From assembly GCA_903231505.1 (NCBI GenBank), contig CAFBRK010000255.1, positions 62,001 to 126,000 of the forward strand: DNA of 64,000 nucleotides. The letters run 5' to 3'. The position numbers were made by a program, and so were the translations under genes. This DNA is from Olavius algarvensis associated proteobacterium Delta 3 (GTDB taxonomy: Bacteria; Desulfobacterota; Desulfobacteria; Desulfobacterales; CAFBRK01). Positions within the stretch are counted from its first letter, which is position 1. Every line of letters starts with the position of its first letter. Of the stretch, positions 61,096-64,000 are shown in pieces. The notes beneath the pieces are model-generated. The model was not told the DNA's origin, searched no databases, and worked only from the letters and a program-made list of their open reading frames with translations.

Positions 61096-61367
61096 GGCGG
61101 AATGCGATTCCCGATGGTGAGTCGAAAGCTGCTCCATACCACAAAACAGCGTGTCGTGCACCGGGCATCGGATGGGCAACCGTCCAACGGGCATCCTTGA
61201 ATCCAAAAAAAGGAAGCCTCCAGGGAAAAAAGGTATTGCCACAGGCGATCAACAAGGATATGAAAATATTAGATTTACAAAAGCTCCCGGTTTACGTGAA
61301 TTTCCAATTCTGGCGCCGCGGTTTCATGCCGCTTCCTGCCCGAGACCCGGCGGAAAGGACAGGTGAG

Positions 61368-62226
61368 ATGAGTAAACGGTATGTGCTGCCCATCCTGATT
61401 GTCTTTCTGGCCGTAACCCTTGCCCCCGAGTGCATTCGCCCAAGAAAAGCCCGAGAAGGAAAAGCCCTGGAAACGGTTTTCCATCAATATGGGGGCGAAC
61501 TTTGCCACCAACAACAGCGATGTCCGTATAGGGACCAAAGGTGCCAGCGTGAGCGTGGACGCGGAGGAAATCCTGGGTTTGGACACGAACACGACCTCCT
61601 TTAAGGTGGACGGGTACTGGCGGTTCACGAAAAGGCGCAAGCACCGCCTGGATTTTTCATGGTTCTCCACACGACGCAGCGGCGACAACGTTGTGGGTAT
61701 TCAGAATCCTATCGAGATTGGCGGTATAACGATCAATCCGAACGCCCGAACGAACACGGAGTTCAATGTCGACATTTACCAGGTGGGCTACAGCTACTCG
61801 TTTTTCCAGGACGACCGCCTGGACCTGGCTGTCGGTGTCGGGGCGTTTATTATGCCGATCAGCTTCAAATTGGATGTTACCGACAATCTCACAGGAAATT
61901 TTTCGAGCACATCCGAATCCATCACGGCCCCGCTTCCTGTTTTCAACCTGCGCGCGGATGTCGCGATCACGCCCAAATGGTTCCTGCGGACCAAGGCGCA
62001 GGTCTTTTACCTCGAAGTCGGCGACTTCCGCGGCGGGATCACCGACACGCTGATCGGTGTGGAATACATGGCCTTCCGGCACGTGGGATTCGGCCTCAAT
62101 GTGGAAAACATCCAGATTGCTGTGGAAGCCGACGGAAACGACTATCCGGAAATCGATTTTCTCGGACGGTTCGACTACAACTACATAGGATCCATGCTGT
62201 ACCTGAAGTTTTATTTCGGCAAGTAG
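61368..62226 (+). pseudogene. Outer-membrane beta-barrel protein, frameshifted in the signal peptide
   Basis: ATG 61368 encodes signal MSKRYVLPILIVFLAVTLAP, but the frame then runs off. Removing one C from a run of five near 61426 restores APSAFAQEKPEKEKPW, a perfect signal cleavage site, and the frame of the rest (61420-62226). The barrel has alternating strands (VDGYWRFTKRRKHRLDFSWF, FNVDIYQVGYSYSFFQDD) and ends with aromatic LYLKFYFGK, typical of OMPs. Downstream of the error everything is intact. An assembly error or slippage at the C run is as likely as true loss. Confidence 0.75.
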
Positions 62227-62272
62227 CGTCAGGCACAAGTCATTTCCACCGTGCGTTTCAAATGGCATGAAT

Positions 62273-62318
62273 AACGATTCAACCCGGTCGATATCTTCGA
62301 CCGGGTTGAATCGTTTTT
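62273..62318 (+). terminator. Rho-independent terminator after the outer-membrane protein gene
   Basis: A perfect 18-bp stem (62273-62290 with 62298-62315) has a 7-nt loop and a following T run. It is one of the strongest terminators in the window. Confidence 0.95.
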
Positions 62319-62462
62319 AGATCTTCAAACCCTGCACGACATCGCTAGTATGACCATACCCTTCATTAGTCCATTCCCGCAATGTTCTACAGCAAATCCG
62401 CAAAGGAGGTCCCTTCCAGCATCCCCTTTTCCGCCTGATCATATCGCGCCATGCATTTTGGG

Positions 62463-62695
62463 GCCGGCACGGTGGCCGGCCCTACGATTCTCTCCCAAGG
62501 CCGGCCAGACCTGCGTTCCATAGCTTCAGCGTCGGCGTGGCAACCGGTGTTTCAATGAATATGAGGTTTCGATCCCGCGAGACGAGGGGACGAATCGCCC
62601 CAATGTCCGCACCGGCCGCTCCATTTGGTGCAATGTCCGGGCTAGGGTACGGCTTTTGTAAGGGAGCACCGCGCCCGCTTATAACAGCCGATAGA
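62463..62695. repeat. Repeat-mosaic intergenic region with the second 26-bp copy
   Basis: The 637-bp gap before the glycosyltransferase holds GGCCGGCACGGTGGCCGGCC (compare 10842-10862), the 26-bp copy at 62619-62644 and a stretch resembling 10864-10915. There is no ORF that I would support. Confidence 0.6.
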
Positions 62696-62863
62696 TTTGC
62701 AGCTGTTTAATTGAAAAGGAATTATGACGGTAGCTATGGTAATGCTTTTTACATTTCCCTCGACCCCTTGAATCCTGGACCCCTTGGACCCTTTTGAGCA
62801 GGTTTCCCATAGTAGGAATGCTATCGCAAAATAGAAGTCAACCGAAAAGATTGGAAATTTGCG

Positions 62864-64000
62864 TTAAATATTCCTCGGCCGGCAGGCCAGGGTGTCGAAG
62901 ATCAGGTTTCTGAGCTTTTGACGCAGCACACTGTAAGAAAAGCAGGTTGTCGCGATCTCGTAATTTTTCTTGATCATCGCCTTCCGCCGTTCCGGATCGG
63001 CGAAGATCTTCTTCGTCAAATTCACTGCCCACCGGTTCACATACCCGTCAATTTCAATGACATCGAATCCTTTGGGTTTAATGTCCATGTCGTAAATGGA
63101 ATACGTGTTGACAACGATGGGTTTTCGAAAGTAGATGGCTTCCAAAAACGCATTCCCAAATCCCTCAAAGGTGGACGGATAGGTCACCAGGTCGGCATGG
63201 GGATAGATATCATACAGCGTGTATATTTTTTGCCCTGTCTCGGTGGTGCCGCGACGTTCGTTGATGATATCGGAGACAAACAGGGTTTCGACGCCCAGCA
63301 TCTTGGAATATTCTTTGACCCGTTGTTCGTAGCCGTACCCTTCATCGCCGGACGCATGGGAGATGACCAGTTTGGTTTTGTTTTTGAGACGGTAGGCCAG
63401 TTCGATGGCATGCTCGATGCCTTTCCGCTGCACCACCCGCGTGGGCTGGAGTATGAACAGTTCGTCGTCTGCAATACCGAGTGCCTGGCGCACATCCGAT
63501 GCGTAGTCGTCCAGCGGTGGCGCCGGCGTTTCGAAATCCATAACGTTCGGTATGATGTGGCCGGAGATTCCGGTTCTCAGACTGAGCTGATTGTCCGCGG
63601 ATGAATTGATGACCACATGTTTGATCGACGGGAGGTGGGGGGGGAATGCCATGTTCAAATAGTCCCATACCGCATTGCGCAGGAAGTGCTTCCGCTCCCA
63701 GAAAAAGTCATGGTGGTGGGCAATGGTAGAGATGCCGGTTTCGGAAATAACCTCGGTCAGGGCGATCCCCAGGGGGATGTTTAACGGAATGGTCAAGGCA
63801 TTTTCCGGTACCAGCAGATCGATATCGAATTTCCGGATGAACCGGTATAATTTGTCCTTCAGGATCTCCTTGAATTCCTGGATTTTCTGGGTGGTCGTAC
63901 GTCTTCGGGTGGTGACGTTGAAACATTTTCGGTAGATGTTGCGGATTTCCGGATGCTTGAAATGGGCCTCTTCGGCCATGACCGACGCCGGACCGGGCCG
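62864..64000 (-). CDS. Glycosyltransferase, GT4 family (5' end beyond window)
   Basis: 378 codons are visible; the frame is open through base 64000 on the minus strand, so the listed ATG at 63979 is probably not the start. The gene is closely related to that at 35501: AHHHDFFWER, the nucleotide-sugar segment QPTRVVQRKGIEHAIELAYR and the E-x7-E segment EGFGNAFLEAIYFRKPI. Both therefore share fold and probably chemistry. Substrate is unknown. It is 640 bp from the nearest gene on its left, across repeats. Confidence 0.87.
   Translation of the reverse strand, partial: RPGPASVMAEEAHFKHPEIRNIYRKCFNVTTRRRTTTQKIQEFKEILKDKLYRFIRKFDIDLLVPENALTIPLNIPLGIALTEVISETGISTIAHHHDFFWERKHFLRNAVWDYLNMAFPPHLPSIKHVVINSSADNQLSLRTGISGHIIPNVMDFETPAPPLDDYASDVRQALGIADDELFILQPTRVVQRKGIEHAIELAYRLKNKTKLVISHASGDEGYGYEQRVKEYSKMLGVETLFVSDIINERRGTTETGQKIYTLYDIYPHADLVTYPSTFEGFGNAFLEAIYFRKPIVVNTYSIYDMDIKPKGFDVIEIDGYVNRWAVNLTKKIFADPERRKAMIKKNYEIATTCFSYSVLRQKLRNLIFDTLACRPRNI

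Noticed and set aside
60592..61242. Extended start of the nucleoside-recognition protein at 61242
   Set aside because: The extra 49 residues lack a signal or family features; later in-frame ATGs fit the family start better.
1..64000. CRISPR array, tRNA or rRNA genes
   Set aside because: No regularly spaced repeats with unique spacers and no tRNA or rRNA-like segments were seen; the tandem heptamers at 20879 have no spacers.

Overview
The window looks like a chromosomal segment of a Gram-negative, selenoprotein-using sulfate-reducing or syntrophic bacterium of the Desulfobacterota (Desulfobacterales-like). This placement is an inference. It rests on GC-rich coding DNA, a Qmo/Hdr-type electron-transfer operon with an apparent selenocysteine, acyl-CoA beta-oxidation genes including a fused B12-dependent acyl-CoA mutase, several AsmA-type envelope proteins, and intergenic DNA full of palindromic repeats. 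No rRNA, tRNA or CRISPR array was seen.

Left part (1-27.7 kb): catabolism. The end of a branched-chain amino acid/amide ABC transporter (livM, binding protein, livF) is followed by an acyl-CoA synthetase and a DUF748/AsmA protein. A leftward operon then runs tetR > icmF > 3-hydroxyacyl-CoA dehydrogenase > XRE-cupin regulator > acyl-CoA dehydrogenase, followed by an ACT-domain gene. A divergent enoyl-CoA hydratase faces it. Twin TetR-type operators sit just downstream of two back-to-back promoters. Together these enzymes could interconvert isobutyryl- and butyryl-CoA and oxidise C4 acyl-CoA to acetoacetyl-CoA. An HMG-CoA-lyase-like enzyme, an alcohol dehydrogenase, a PanE-like reductase and a two-step arginine > agmatine > putrescine pair follow. 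Three gene remnants (LMW phosphatase, HrpP-type, ChrB-type) lie among these genes.

Middle part (27.7-51 kb): envelope and stress. It holds an AI-2E exporter, a damaged metallophosphoesterase, two further large AsmA-type proteins, MscS and K+ channels, secreted DUF proteins, a GT4 glycosyltransferase, a DsrE-like protein, and a large helical protein of unknown function behind a sigma-54-like promoter. It also holds an ECF sigma/anti-sigma pair preceded by an unlisted 33-residue membrane peptide, a rhodanese-MauE pair, and a fluoride exporter with DUF190. A RAYT transposase unit with perfect 28-bp inverted ends has inserted here and supplies the 3' end of a META-domain lipoprotein gene.

Right part (51-64 kb): redox and mixed genes. 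The key operon encodes a QmoA/HdrA-like flavoprotein, a QmoB-like protein with an MvhD domain, and an HdrC-HdrB (DsrK-like) fusion. An in-frame UGA in the fusion replaces the conserved Cys of the P-E-C-G-H-A-Y motif and is followed by a good bacterial SECIS hairpin. Then come small hypothetical proteins, a PocR-domain sensor, a cold-shock protein, a parvulin PPIase, a nucleoside-recognition membrane protein, a frameshifted outer-membrane protein and a second GT4 gene cut by the window edge.

Four copies of a GATACCGAT-rich palindromic element, a 290-bp foldback element and several smaller shared repeats fill the intergenic gaps. Four genes carry apparent frame disruptions, so base-calling error should be excluded before calling them all pseudogenes.
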